Source: Gemmatimonadota bacterium
GTDB lineage: Bacteria; Latescibacterota; UBA2968; UBA8231
Direction: 5' to 3'
Length of the DNA: 64,000 nt
Assembly (NCBI GenBank): GCA_009841115.1
Contig: VXML01000107.1
Location: 1-64,000, forward strand
A program made the translations under genes and the position numbers. Below the pieces are notes generated by a model, which was not told the origin of the DNA, did not search any database, and saw only the letters and a list, made by a program, of their open reading frames with translations. Below are positions 1-9,056 of the stretch, in pieces; the first letter of the stretch is position 1; each line of letters opens with the position of its first letter.

Positions 1-495
1 GGTCTTGATGCCGACGCACACCTCGTCGTGGGCCGCGGCCATCTCAGCCGCCCGCTGAGGATCGAGATTAGCGACGACCTGTTCGGGAGGGCCCATGCCT
101 GGAGCGGCAATGTTGACGTAGGCGAACATGCGGATCTTGGCGTGGTCGATCACCGTTGTGCGAAAGTGCTCAAACTCCTCGGCACCGGCCGTACCCGTAT
201 CAACGCAGGTGGTTACACCCTCTTTGAGGAAGTGGGCATCGGCGTTGAGGCTGCCCACCAACCCGCCCGATTGACGGGCGCGGGTATGGTACGTATGGAC
301 GTGGATGTCGAGTAGGCCCGGCACGACGACAAGGTTGCCTACGTCGATGACGCGATGGGCGTCTGACGGAGAAATGCCCTCTTCGACGCGGGCGATGCGA
401 CCGTCGAGAACGCCAACATCGGCGACACCGTCGATACCGTTGGCAGGGTCGATTACGTGGCCGCCTTTGAGTAGTATTTCGAGCTTGCGGGGCAT
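1..495 (-). CDS. amidohydrolase family metallohydrolase, N-terminal part (runs off the window)
   Basis: Reading from an ATG at 495-493 the frame stays open to the window edge (165 codons). The protein starts with the usual amidohydrolase N-terminal beta-sandwich (LLKGGHVIDPANGID, then a DGRIARV strand) and reaches the VVPGLLDIHVHTY segment, whose HxH pair supplies two metal ligands of the TIM barrel. The LKEGVTTCVDTGTAGA segment after it is typical of the deacetylase/dihydroorotase-like branch. It probably hydrolyses a cyclic amide or N-acyl substrate; the substrate cannot be told from this half. It is divergent from the NfeD operon. Confidence 0.85.
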   Translation of the reverse strand, partial: MPRKLEILLKGGHVIDPANGIDGVADVGVLDGRIARVEEGISPSDAHRVIDVGNLVVVPGLLDIHVHTYHTRARQSGGLVGSLNADAHFLKEGVTTCVDTGTAGAEEFEHFRTTVIDHAKIRMFAYVNIAAPGMGPPEQVVANLDPQRAAEMAAAHDEVCVGIKT

Positions 496-567
496 GGTTT
501 TTCGTTTCGGATATTGGAGTGAAAAGCAAAAAATAGGCTGGGGCAAAAAGAGGGTCAAATGAGATTG

Positions 568-597
568 TTGACAATGGTCAGATACTTAGAGTACAAT
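568..597 (+). promoter_or_regulatory. sigma-70-type promoter for the NfeD operon
   Basis: A perfect -35 box TTGACA (568-573) is followed after 18 nt by TACAAT (592-597), a good -10 box, in an AT-rich stretch between two divergent genes. Transcription would start near 604, about 24 nt upstream of the ATG at 628. No strong Shine-Dalgarno follows, so the leader is short and AU-rich. Confidence 0.6.
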
Positions 598-627
598 TAT
601 CGAATTATAGCGTATATTCAATAGTAA

Positions 628-1947
628 ATGCGACGCCTTATCTACACACTCCTAATTTTGTCGGCCAGCAGCGCCCACGCTCAGACCGTCTATCGCGTCC
701 ACCTCAAGCTGGAGGGCATGATTGACCCGGGCGTGGCGGCCTTTGTCGAGCGCGTGATCGCCGAGGCCGACGAGACCGAGGCCGATGCGATCGTCTTTGA
801 GATCGACACCTTTGGCGGGCGCGTCGATGCGGCCACTGTGATCCGCGACGCCATCCTCGACGCCGAAACCCTGACCATCGCCTTTATCAATAAGCGAGCG
901 ATTTCGGCTGGAGCACTCATCTCGCTGGCCTGCGACAAGATCGTCATGACGCAAGCCTCGACCATGGGCGCGACCACCCCAGTCGATGCCACGGGCGACA
1001 AAGCCAGCGACAAAATAACCTCCTATATGCGCGCCGAAATGCGCGCCACAGCCGAGCGCACCGGCCGCGACGTCAAGATCGCCGAGGCCATGGTTGATGA
1101 GCGCGTCGATGTGCCGGGCCTGAGCGCCGAAGCGGGCCGGCCAGCCACCTTGACCACCGAGCAGGCACTCAACTACCAGATGGCCGACGAGACAGCCGAG
1201 ACGCTAATCGAACTATTGCGCATCTACGATTTAGGCGAGGCCGAAATCGTAGATGTCGAACTCAACTGGACCGAGCACGTCTTGCGCATGTTGACCCATC
1301 CGGTCGTCACTTCGATTTTGCTGGCCGTCGCCATGTTCGGCTTGATCGCCGAGGTGCGCACGCCCGGTTGGGGCTTGGGCGGCACGCTCGCACTAGTGGC
1401 GCTGGGGCTTTTCTTCGGCAGCCACTTGATCGTCCACTTGGCCGAGTGGCAGGAACTGGCACTCTTTGCCGTCGGCGCAGCGCTTTTGGTCGTCGAGCTA
1501 GTAGCTATTCCGGGCTTTGGCATTGTGGGTGCGTTGGGTATCGCGGCGATGATTGCGAGCGTGGTGATCACCCAATTGGGCGATTTTCAATTGTGGAGTT
1601 TCGAGGAAATCGTCTCGGTGATCGGGCGCTTTGCCGGCTCGATGATCGGCGCGTTTGTACTCTCGCTCATCGTTTTGCGCTCCCTGCCCAAGTTCGCTGC
1701 CTTTAATCGCTTAGTACTCCACAACGAAATCAAGGCCGCCGACGGGTACACTTCATCCTCGCGCACGACCGACGACGAGCTGTTGGGCAAGGAGGGGGTC
1801 ACGGTCAGCTACCTGCGGCCTTCAGGTATCGCCCTGTTGGGGGGCAAGCGGCTCACCGTGATCGCCGAGGGCGAATTCATCGAGGCGCAGCGGCCCATTA
1901 AAGTAGTAGAAGCGCGCGGCAGTCGAGTGGTGGTGAAGGCACTATGA
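628..1947 (+). CDS. NfeD family membrane-bound serine protease (long form)
   Basis: 439 residues. A signal peptide (1-18) leads into a ClpP/SppA-like serine protease domain (about 22-200) with the DTFGGRVDAA strand and the AISAGALISLACDKI segment that carries the nucleophilic serine; the DKITSYMRAEMRA segment is where the partner lysine of NfeD-1 proteases lies. Several membrane helices follow (about 225-355), then a C-terminal NfeD OB-fold domain ending in GSRVVVKAL. Members are known to work with stomatin/flotillin-type proteins, and a FloA gene lies two genes downstream. The stop overlaps the next start (ATGA). Confidence 0.9.
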   Translation: MRRLIYTLLILSASSAHAQTVYRVHLKLEGMIDPGVAAFVERVIAEADETEADAIVFEIDTFGGRVDAATVIRDAILDAETLTIAFINKRAISAGALISLACDKIVMTQASTMGATTPVDATGDKASDKITSYMRAEMRATAERTGRDVKIAEAMVDERVDVPGLSAEAGRPATLTTEQALNYQMADETAETLIELLRIYDLGEAEIVDVELNWTEHVLRMLTHPVVTSILLAVAMFGLIAEVRTPGWGLGGTLALVALGLFFGSHLIVHLAEWQELALFAVGAALLVVELVAIPGFGIVGALGIAAMIASVVITQLGDFQLWSFEEIVSVIGRFAGSMIGAFVLSLIVLRSLPKFAAFNRLVLHNEIKAADGYTSSSRTTDDELLGKEGVTVSYLRPSGIALLGGKRLTVIAEGEFIEAQRPIKVVEARGSRVVVKAL

Positions 1948-2453
1948 GCTTTTTGGGAGGGGAGATGTTAGAATGGGTTTATTCGCTGGCCTTGCTAGTG
2001 CTCGGCTTTGTGCTGGTGCTGTTGGAAATTTTCGTCATCCCAGGCATCAATATCTTTGGCATCGTTGGTTTCCTGACCGCGGTCGCCGGCATTGCCTATG
2101 CCTATATGAACATGGGCGGCTTGGCGGCTGGCGTCGTGGCGGGCTTGGGGCTGGCGGGCACCGCCATCTTGGTGCGGCTGATGCTCAAGGTCCGCGCTTG
2201 GAACCGCTTGGTGCTCAACGATGGCATGACGCGCAAGGCCGGCTACGATTCGGTCAAGCCGGGCCGCGAGTCATTGCTCGGGCAGACGGGCGAGGCGATT
2301 ACGACGCTGCGGCCAGCGGGGCGGGCGCAATTTGGCGAACGGGTAGTCGACGTAGTCAGCGAAGGTGCCTATATTGAACGCGGTGAGCAGGTCGAGGTAT
2401 TGAAAGTGGCTGGCAACAGAGTCGTGGTTCAGTCAGTCCAGTCCGAGTCTTAA
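1944..2453 (+). CDS. NfeD family protein, short form
   Basis: 169 residues with three N-terminal membrane helices (about 8-80) and a C-terminal OB-fold of the NfeD type (GQTGEAITTLRPAGRAQFGERVVDVVSEG, then GNRVVVQSV). It lacks the protease domain and resembles the C-terminal half of the preceding gene, so the pair is probably an old duplication. The ATG at 1944 overlaps the upstream stop, which implies translational coupling; the in-frame ATG at 1965 has its purine-rich stretch too close to serve. NfeD OB domains are thought to bind flotillin-like partners. Confidence 0.9.
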   Translation: MSFLGGEMLEWVYSLALLVLGFVLVLLEIFVIPGINIFGIVGFLTAVAGIAYAYMNMGGLAAGVVAGLGLAGTAILVRLMLKVRAWNRLVLNDGMTRKAGYDSVKPGRESLLGQTGEAITTLRPAGRAQFGERVVDVVSEGAYIERGEQVEVLKVAGNRVVVQSVQSES

Positions 2454-2477
2454 TTCACTCCTTTCAAGGAGCTAATA

Positions 2478-3464
2478 ATGGAAGTCCTGTTTTTGGTCTT
2501 GGTGCTTTTCGGCATCATCATCTTTTTGTCGCTCTTCACCTATTTCATTCCGGTGGGGCTGTGGATTTCGGCCTATTTCGCCGGAGTTAGAGTGGGGATC
2601 TTCAAGGACTTGGTGGGTATGCGACTGCGCAAGGTGCCACCGCGCCAGATCGTCGGTCCCAAAATCAGCGCCGCTAAGGCGGGGCTAGATGTCGGCTTGG
2701 AGAGCATGGAAGCTCACTACTTGGCCGGCGGCAATGTCAACGCCGTGATTTTAGCCCTGATCTCGGCCGACAAGGCCAACATCGACCTGAGCTTTGAGCG
2801 GGCTGCCAGCATCGACTTGGCGGGCCGCGACGTGCTCGACGCGGTCAAAGTCAGCGTCAATCCCAAGGTGATCAACACGCCCCTGATTGCGGCGATTGCC
2901 AAAGACGGCATTCAGGTCAAGGCCACCTGCCGAGTGACCGTGCGCGCCAATATCGACCGCTTGGTCGGCGGCGCTGGTGAGGAGACGATCATCGCCCGCG
3001 TCGGCGAGGGGATCGTCACCACCATCGGTTCAGCTACGACGCACAAAGAGGTACTCGAAAATCCCGATCTGATCTCCCGGCGGGTGCTGGAAAAGGGTCT
3101 CGACTCGGAGACGGCCTTTGAGATTCTCTCGATTGACATCGCCGATGTCGATGTGGGCGAGAATATCGGCGCTAAGCTGCAGACCGATCAGGCGGATGCC
3201 GATCTCAAAATCGCCCAAGCCAAGGCCGAGGAGCGCCGGGCCATGGCCCAGGCGCGCGAGCAGGAAATGACGGCTCAAGTCGTGGAAATGGAATCGCGAG
3301 TCAAAGAAGCCGAGGCCGAGGTGCCGCGCGCGATGGCCGAGGCCTTCCGCGAGGGCAACCTGGGCATCATGGACTACTACCGCATGCGCAATATCCAGGC
3401 TGACACGGATATGCGCGACTCGATTTCCGAAAGCGGCGAGGATCGCAATAACCGCGACAACTAG
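2478..3464 (+). CDS. floA: flotillin-like protein FloA
   Basis: 328 residues, the usual FloA (UPF0365) length. An N-terminal hydrophobic hairpin (about 1-45) is followed by the SPFH/band-7 domain ([43 protein letters not shown]) and a C-terminal Ala/Glu-rich coiled coil (about 235-310). FloA scaffolds ordered membrane microdomains. AAGGAG sits 7 nt before the ATG. Its place directly after two NfeD genes is the classic nfeD-floA arrangement. Confidence 0.93.
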   Translation: MEVLFLVLVLFGIIIFLSLFTYFIPVGLWISAYFAGVRVGIFKDLVGMRLRKVPPRQIVGPKISAAKAGLDVGLESMEAHYLAGGNVNAVILALISADKANIDLSFERAASIDLAGRDVLDAVKVSVNPKVINTPLIAAIAKDGIQVKATCRVTVRANIDRLVGGAGEETIIARVGEGIVTTIGSATTHKEVLENPDLISRRVLEKGLDSETAFEILSIDIADVDVGENIGAKLQTDQADADLKIAQAKAEERRAMAQAREQEMTAQVVEMESRVKEAEAEVPRAMAEAFREGNLGIMDYYRMRNIQADTDMRDSISESGEDRNNRDN

Positions 3465-3467
3465 TCT

Positions 3468-3962
3468 ATGGAACTCCTACTCTTTGCCCTCGCCATACTG
3501 TTCAGCATATTTTCGGCACTGATGGAGCGTCGCAAGCGCCGCAAACGGCTTGAAGAGGCCCAACAGCAGCACGCCGAGATCGAACAGCAGCACACCGAGG
3601 TCAATCCGGCTGCGCCCGTTGTCGTCGAGGAGAAGAAGGAAGAAGAGCCGACCTTTGGGTGGCCTTTTGACGGCGATCCCTTTGAGGAGCCGGTGCTCGC
3701 CGAAGTCGATCCGGCCGAAGCTGAGCGGGAGGCACTAGAAGCCGAACGGCAGGCTCTAGAGGCCGAGCGGCGCGCCATGGTGGCCGAGCAGCAGGCCATG
3801 GAGCGGCTGACGGAGACCAAGTCCGAGGATGCATACGAGAACGAGAAGCAGCGGCCTCGTCGCACCCGGAGCCATTGGTTCCTCACTCCTCAGACGGCGC
3901 GCGATGCGATTGTCTATATGGAAATCCTCGGCAAGCCAAAGAGCGAACGAGAGGAGTGGTAA
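3468..3962 (+). CDS. small membrane-anchored coiled-coil protein
   Basis: 164 residues, starting 3 nt after floA stops. One membrane helix (2-19) is followed by a basic RRKRRKR patch, then a long charged helical region rich in Glu, Gln and Ala with an obvious heptad-like run (EAEREALEAERQALEAERRA, about 85-108). No enzyme motif is visible. The context suggests an accessory of the NfeD-FloA membrane platform; the function is unknown. Confidence 0.7.
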   Translation: MELLLFALAILFSIFSALMERRKRRKRLEEAQQQHAEIEQQHTEVNPAAPVVVEEKKEEEPTFGWPFDGDPFEEPVLAEVDPAEAEREALEAERQALEAERRAMVAEQQAMERLTETKSEDAYENEKQRPRRTRSHWFLTPQTARDAIVYMEILGKPKSEREEW

Positions 3963-3969
3963 TGGTATA

Positions 3970-4056
3970 GCCGGAGTGGCGGAACTGGTAGACGCGCTGG
4001 ATTCAAAATCCTGTATCCGCAAGGGTGTGTGGGTTCGAGTCCCACCTCCGGCACCA
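3970..4056 (+). tRNA. tRNA-Leu (anticodon CAA)
   Basis: The acceptor stem GCCGGAG (3970-3976) pairs with CTCCGGC (4046-4052); A is the discriminator and CCA is encoded (4054-4056). The D arm contains GGTAGACGC, the anticodon loop TTCAAAA puts CAA at 4004-4006, there is a long class II variable arm, and the T arm is GTGGG-TTCGAGT-CCCAC. The anticodon stem has one T-T mismatch. The long variable arm and the CAA anticodon fix it as leucine. Confidence 0.95.
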
Positions 4057-4073
4057 TTTTTACTAACCGTTGC

Positions 4074-4109
4074 AAGCTAGCGATGCGGAACCACTCGTAT
4101 CGCTAGCTT
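4074..4109 (+). terminator. stem-loop after tRNA-Leu (possible terminator)
   Basis: AAGCTAGCGAT (4074-4084) pairs perfectly with ATCGCTAGCTT (4099-4109), and a G-T and further CG pairs extend the stem inwards. It begins 18 nt after the tRNA. No strong T run follows, so it may be a processing or attenuating hairpin rather than a true intrinsic terminator. Confidence 0.45.
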
Positions 4110-4238
4110 CATCTGTTCCCTTTGTACCCCAATGGGCTGCGTAATTTTGCCTCCCCTTGTCTTTCCCGTGTGTCGCAAGCTCAATTAATTTTCTCCCCAA
4201 GTTCGCACTCCCCCAAGTTCCGAAAGGAGATAACCGTC

Positions 4239-4397
4239 GTGACATCTCCGGAAATAAAGCACCTTTTCGACATTGTCTCGGTACTCGTTCTGCTGATTGT
4301 AGTTCCGGCGTACATCTTCTGTCGCTTGGGACTCATTCTGCTGATTGCAGTTCCGACAGCTTACATCTTCTGCCGTCTGAGATCGCCCGCTGACTAA
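4239..4397 (+). CDS. possible small two-helix membrane protein with internal duplication
   Basis: A GTG at 4239 lies 9 nt after AAAGGAG (4223-4229) and opens a 52-codon frame. After a short polar start (VTSPEIKHLFD) it holds two nearly identical hydrophobic blocks, LLIVVPAYIFCRLG and LLIAVPTAYIFCRLR, also visible as a DNA-level duplication (about 4290-4335 and 4337-4380). It has the look of a small membrane peptide of two helices. No homologue is known to me; coding is inferred from the good ribosome site and the repeat. Confidence 0.4.
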   Translation: MTSPEIKHLFDIVSVLVLLIVVPAYIFCRLGLILLIAVPTAYIFCRLRSPAD

Positions 4398-4409
4398 CGG
4401 GACGAGACC

Positions 4410-6200
4410 GTGCAAACGCTAAAAGGCCAAGCGCGCACTGCGCCGCCGCTATGGGCAGTCTTGGAGCGGCGACTGATCGACGCGATCGACGAGGCGGCAC
4501 CGATTTTTCTCGAGAAGTACACCCGCCCCGGCGGCAGCCTGATATGGATGGAAGAATACCCCGGGGATGGGGTCTGGGCCGACGACCTGTACGAGGCGTT
4601 CTTCAACTGGCCTCACTACTATGCCCTAGGCGGCAGTGAGTACACCGGCGTCAAGGCCCTAGAGGAGTGGAACGCCATTACTCGGCAGCTAGAGCACGAC
4701 TACGGCCGCGTCACCCGCGAGTTTATCAACGACGACGACTGGTTCCACAACGCCGAAAACTACATCTACTTCTATCACTTGGGGATGGCCGACCCGACCA
4801 ACGCCGAGACGCGCCGCCGGGCACAGCGCTTTGCCGGATTCTACTTGAACGACGACCCGGCCGTGCCCAACTACGACCCCGAGCACCGCATCGTGCGCTC
4901 GCCCTGTAGCGGCAGCAAGGGGCCGCTTTTCCAAATGCGGCGCGGCGAAATCCACTACGACCTCACCCACGATCACGCCACGCTAGGGCCGAGCTTTGCT
5001 TTGCCCGCCAACTGGTGGGAGGACCCCGAGACCAAACGCCGCGTTGAGGAGCAATTCGACCAAGTGGTCATGCAGGGCGATGTGACCGTCAACTTGGGCG
5101 TCGTGGCGCTGGTGGCAACGGCCTTTCTCCACACCGGCGAGGCGCGGTATCGGGAGTGGATAGAGGAATACGTAGGAGCTTGGATAGAGCGCACCGAAGC
5201 CAACGGCGGCATCGTCCCGGACAACATCGGCCCCAATGGCATTGTCGGCGAGATGCGCCAAGGGCAGTGGTGGGGCGGGCTGTACGGCTGGACTGGGCGC
5301 TATGGACACAACATGATGGCCCACTCAATCACCTCGGCTGTGGAAGCCGCGCTGTTGGTCACGGGCGAGACCCGCTACTTGGACCTACTCCGCATGCACA
5401 TGGATGCGCTAGTCGCGCACGGTCGCGAGGAAGGGGGGCGGCTGCTCGTGCCCTACAAACACACGGACGAAGGTTGGACCGACTTCAACCCCATCAACTC
5501 CAATGCGCCGATCCACTTGTGGGCCGCGTCCATGAAGGAACGCGACTGGCAGCGGCTGGAGTCTTTGCGCCGAGGTGCCGAAGACGAATGGAGGCAGGTA
5601 GGACAGCGCGGACCGCGCTCGCTCGACGACCGCGCTTGGACTCGCTTTCTCGCCGGCGATTCCCCGGATTACCCCGAGCGCATCTTGCAGGCCAACTACC
5701 GCGAGGTCGGTGACCGCATCACTAAGGTCATCGACGACGAACAGGATCTGACCCAACTCGACGTACACTGGTGGCAGCAGGTCAACCCGGTGGTCACCGA
5801 AGCCCTAGTGCAGTTAACGACCGGCGCGCCGCAGACCATCTACTGGGGCGGATTGGCGCAAGGGCGGGTGCGCTATTTCGACGGCGAGCAGCAACGGCCG
5901 GGTTTGCCCCAAGACGTTGCAGCCTTGGTGACCAGCCTCAGTGCTGACAGTGCGGAGCTGACGTTGGTCAACTTGAGCACGAGCCGCACGCGGCACGTAA
6001 TCGTCGGCGCTGGCAGCTTTGGCGAGCACTGCTTTAGCCGGGTGCAAGCTGGCGACGAGGCCCTCGACGTGGAAGGCACTTATTTCCAAGTTGAATTGGC
6101 ACCAGCCAGCCAAATCGAATTGTCGCTCGCCATGCGGCGTTACAGCCAGCAACCCAGCTTTCGCCTGCCTTGGCACGGCGAGCAGATTCCATATCGCTAA
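4410..6200 (+). CDS. putative alpha/alpha-toroid carbohydrate-active enzyme (unknown family)
   Basis: 596 residues from a GTG start. It is soluble with no signal peptide. Many aromatic and acidic motifs (PGGSLIWMEEYPGDGVWADD, FFNWPHYYALGG, WWGGLYGWTGRYGHNMMAHS) and regularly spaced amphipathic helices resemble (alpha/alpha)6 barrels of glycoside hydrolases and polysaccharide lyases. The last 100 residues look like a beta-sandwich. No catalytic pair can be assigned. A PhyH oxygenase gene follows 17 nt later, suggesting a joint catabolic role. Confidence 0.6.
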   Translation: MQTLKGQARTAPPLWAVLERRLIDAIDEAAPIFLEKYTRPGGSLIWMEEYPGDGVWADDLYEAFFNWPHYYALGGSEYTGVKALEEWNAITRQLEHDYGRVTREFINDDDWFHNAENYIYFYHLGMADPTNAETRRRAQRFAGFYLNDDPAVPNYDPEHRIVRSPCSGSKGPLFQMRRGEIHYDLTHDHATLGPSFALPANWWEDPETKRRVEEQFDQVVMQGDVTVNLGVVALVATAFLHTGEARYREWIEEYVGAWIERTEANGGIVPDNIGPNGIVGEMRQGQWWGGLYGWTGRYGHNMMAHSITSAVEAALLVTGETRYLDLLRMHMDALVAHGREEGGRLLVPYKHTDEGWTDFNPINSNAPIHLWAASMKERDWQRLESLRRGAEDEWRQVGQRGPRSLDDRAWTRFLAGDSPDYPERILQANYREVGDRITKVIDDEQDLTQLDVHWWQQVNPVVTEALVQLTTGAPQTIYWGGLAQGRVRYFDGEQQRPGLPQDVAALVTSLSADSAELTLVNLSTSRTRHVIVGAGSFGEHCFSRVQAGDEALDVEGTYFQVELAPASQIELSLAMRRYSQQPSFRLPWHGEQIPYR

Positions 6201-6217
6201 AATTAGGAGACAAGGCG

Positions 6218-6964
6218 ATGGACCAAGCCGACCGCGATTTCTTTGCCGCAAACGGCTACCTCAACCTAGGGCAAGTGCTCGACAATGACGACGTGCAATA
6301 CTTCCGCGCCATGTTCGATGGGGATATGGAAAAGTATCCCTATTTCTGGCACCGCTACGGCTACCACCAACACGCCAACTACGAGGCGTTGATCACCTCC
6401 CCGCAGTTCGACGAACTGATTCGCCACCCAAAGATATACCCGACGATTGAGGAATTGATGGGCGGGCCGCTCTGCTTTGGCGAGATCGGGCTACGGATGA
6501 TGCGGGCCTACGACGGCTCATTGCACCAAGGCTGGCACCGCGACAGGCCGCATTGGGACGAGCATCCGTTCCGCATGGACTACATCCAACTCATGGTCTA
6601 TCTGTCCGATGTGGACGAGGGAACGCATTGTTTTTCGCTGTCCCCGGAAGCAGTAAGCCAGCCAGTGCTCGAAGATAAGGAAGCACAGCTCAAGCGAGGC
6701 GGCGAGTACCACTTGCACGGGCCAGCCGGGACCTGCGCGCTGTTTAACGTGGCCGTACTGCACACGCCGACGACGCGGCCCACGCAAGCAGAGCGGCGCA
6801 CGGTGCAGATTTACTACGGGCATCGCAACCGGGCACCGCTGGCGAACGATTCGACTATTCCGGCGGCGTTTTGGCGGGATAGCGCAGATGCAGAGACGCG
6901 GGCTTTTTACGGCGTCTTGAACGAGCGCACCAAGGTGTATTTGACAGCATTTCCCGGAGCTTGA
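6218..6964 (+). CDS. phytanoyl-CoA dioxygenase (PhyH) family protein 1
   Basis: 248 residues. The ATG at 6218 is chosen because TAGGAGA lies just upstream. The double-stranded beta-helix carries the iron triad HxD (GWHRDRPHWDE) and a distal His (VLHTPTTRPTQ) followed by an Arg-rich strand (ERRTVQIYYGHR) for 2-oxoglutarate. Fe(II)/2-oxoglutarate oxygenases of this type hydroxylate small molecules; the substrate is unknown. It follows the toroid-like enzyme gene. Confidence 0.85.
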   Translation: MDQADRDFFAANGYLNLGQVLDNDDVQYFRAMFDGDMEKYPYFWHRYGYHQHANYEALITSPQFDELIRHPKIYPTIEELMGGPLCFGEIGLRMMRAYDGSLHQGWHRDRPHWDEHPFRMDYIQLMVYLSDVDEGTHCFSLSPEAVSQPVLEDKEAQLKRGGEYHLHGPAGTCALFNVAVLHTPTTRPTQAERRTVQIYYGHRNRAPLANDSTIPAAFWRDSADAETRAFYGVLNERTKVYLTAFPGA

Positions 6965-6998
6965 CCCATTTCCCTCCGTTGGGGCGGAGCAGGTTATT

Positions 6999-8177
6999 TT
7001 GCACACACCCCTGTTGGACATCGTACCTACTGATCTGGTGGACATAGCAGTCGTCGCGTTGCTGCTTTGGGGTCTAGTGGTTTGGACCCGCCGAGCGCGA
7101 ATGGCCCTGCTCGGTTTGGCTTTTTTGGGCGTCTTCTACCACCTGATAGCGCAGCAATTCAAGTTGCAGCTGACAACTTGGATCTTCCAAGGTTTTTTCG
7201 CGGCGCTAGTGGTGGTGGTAGTGGTGGTGTTCCAAGATGATTTACGCCGGCTCTTTGAGCAGATCGCCACGCTCAGCCTGCGCCGCAAGGCTCCGCGCCC
7301 GGATCCTTCCAGCTTGGGAACGCTGACTAGGGGGTTGTATCAGTTGGCTGCGAAAAGACGCGGGGCCTTGGTGGTCCTACCGGGGCGTGAACCGATAGAG
7401 CGACATTTTTTGCAGTATGGGGTCCCTTTGGATGCAGAGATCAGTGAGGAACTTCTCGACAGCCTTTTCGATCCCGGTTCGGCCGGGCACGACGGCGCGC
7501 TGGTGATGCAGAATAATAGGATCAAGGAGTTTGGCGTGCATTTGCCGCTTTCTGAGAATCGGGATGAACTGAAGGGAGGCGGTACGCGGCACGCGGCCGC
7601 GCTGGGCCTAGCCGAACGCAGCGATGCCCTGTGTCTAGTCGTATCAGAGGAGCGCGGCACCATCGGGATTGCCGCGGGGGGACAACTTGAGATTCTGGGC
7701 AATCCTACCGAACCTATCAAACCGGGTGATTTGCGGGACAAGATCCAAGACCACTTAGAGCATACGGGGACCGAGGTGAAGGAGCGCCGGGTCGAGTGGC
7801 GCTGGTTGGGACGGCGCTTGGTGGAAGGTCTTTTGTCCTTTGCCTTGGCCTTGGGTGCGTGGCTGGTCTTTGTGCCGGTCGAGAAGGCGGTGCTCCAAGT
7901 GCGCGTAGAAGTGGAAAACGTACCCGAAGGATATGCGCTAACGGGCGTCAGCCCTCAAGAGGTAGAGGTAGAGGTGGCCGGTCCGCGGCGGGCCATGTTG
8001 TTGGCGAGCAATGCGGATTTCCAAGTCGTCATTGACGCCGATCTAGTCCGGTTGCAGCGGAGGACCTTTGAGGTGTCCGCCCAGTCCGTGCGCCATGCAA
8101 CCGGGTTGGAGATCAAAAGCATCAAGCCAGAGAAGGTGAAACTAACCGTACAGCAAGCGCGAGGAGGAGCGCGATGA
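6999..8177 (+). CDS. diadenylate cyclase (CdaA type) fused to a YbbR/CdaR-like domain
   Basis: 392 residues from a TTG start, with GGAGC 8 nt upstream. Three N-terminal membrane helices (about 12-80) precede a DisA_N cyclase domain (about 95-245) with HDGALVMQNNRI, GGGTRHAAALGLAERSDAL and VVSEERGTIGIA. The C-terminal part has another membrane helix (about 270-290) and one YbbR-type domain (VEVENVPEGYALTGVSPQEVEVEVAG). It should make c-di-AMP. In Firmicutes the YbbR regulator (CdaR) is a separate gene next to cdaA; here it is covalently joined. The RHR catalytic motif reads RHA. Confidence 0.88.
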   Translation: MHTPLLDIVPTDLVDIAVVALLLWGLVVWTRRARMALLGLAFLGVFYHLIAQQFKLQLTTWIFQGFFAALVVVVVVVFQDDLRRLFEQIATLSLRRKAPRPDPSSLGTLTRGLYQLAAKRRGALVVLPGREPIERHFLQYGVPLDAEISEELLDSLFDPGSAGHDGALVMQNNRIKEFGVHLPLSENRDELKGGGTRHAAALGLAERSDALCLVVSEERGTIGIAAGGQLEILGNPTEPIKPGDLRDKIQDHLEHTGTEVKERRVEWRWLGRRLVEGLLSFALALGAWLVFVPVEKAVLQVRVEVENVPEGYALTGVSPQEVEVEVAGPRRAMLLASNADFQVVIDADLVRLQRRTFEVSAQSVRHATGLEIKSIKPEKVKLTVQQARGGAR

Positions 8178-8199
8178 AAATCGCTGTGAGAGGCACGGC

Positions 8200-8934
8200 A
8201 TGGCGCTGAGCGAGCAACAGATTGCGTTTTTTAAGCAGCAGGGGTATTTGATTCTGGAAAACTTCATCGCGCCGGAGCAGATGGCCGCGTGGCGCGGGCA
8301 GTTCTGGAATCACGTAGAGGCCGATCCCCAAGATCCGGCGAGTTGGCCCGCTAGCTATGTGATCGACGGTTTTGCGGTTGAACCGGCCTTTGGGCAGCTT
8401 CCGCAGATGCAGGAAGTGGTCGAGGCGCTGGGTGGCGGGCAGTTTAGCGGCGGCGGCGGGTCCATGCTGGTGCAATGGCCGCGCCCGGGGGAGGCGTGGG
8501 ACTGGCCGGGCCAAGGGCATATCGACGGCTACGGGCCGGGGGGCTGGAGCGGCGGTTTTATGCTGGGGGCGACGGCCTACTTAGACGATGTGGAAGCAAA
8601 CGGTGGGGCCTTTGTTTACTGGCCGCAGAGCCATCTGCCGACCCACGCGTACTTCCGCGAGTACCCCGCCCACATCGACGGCAGTTTCCGCGACCGAGAC
8701 GATTGGGAACCGCGCCAATGGGGGTTGTTTTCAGACCGCTCGCCCCACGGGCCGGAGCAATTTGTGGCGCGGGCCGGGGACGTAATTTTCTGGCACTGCT
8801 TTCTGTGCCACACCGGCTCGGTCAACATCCGCTCCAAGCCGAGGCTAGGGCTTTTCGCCCGCTGGCACCACACCGAGCGCGAGACGATGCGCTACGAGGT
8901 ACCGGAGGATCTGTGGAAGTATTGGGCGATCTAG
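8200..8934 (+). CDS. PhyH family protein 2
   Basis: 244 residues, ATG 22 nt after the cyclase. The N-terminal LSEQQIAFFKQQGYLILENF is the usual PhyH opening. Iron ligands are HID in GQGHIDGYGPGG and the distal His in LCHTGSVNIRSKPRLG. It belongs to the Trp-rich bacterial PhyH branch; substrate unknown. Confidence 0.85.
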   Translation: MALSEQQIAFFKQQGYLILENFIAPEQMAAWRGQFWNHVEADPQDPASWPASYVIDGFAVEPAFGQLPQMQEVVEALGGGQFSGGGGSMLVQWPRPGEAWDWPGQGHIDGYGPGGWSGGFMLGATAYLDDVEANGGAFVYWPQSHLPTHAYFREYPAHIDGSFRDRDDWEPRQWGLFSDRSPHGPEQFVARAGDVIFWHCFLCHTGSVNIRSKPRLGLFARWHHTERETMRYEVPEDLWKYWAI

Positions 8935-9056
8935 AACGCCCTGCTGTCGAGCCGCTCGGCCACTCGTGAAAGTTGCCCGTTTTAGCAAAATCGCGTAATT
9001 TTTACAGTTTTGTAACAATGTTTGCCCCCATTCACCTTTCATCCTCGGGAGCTACA

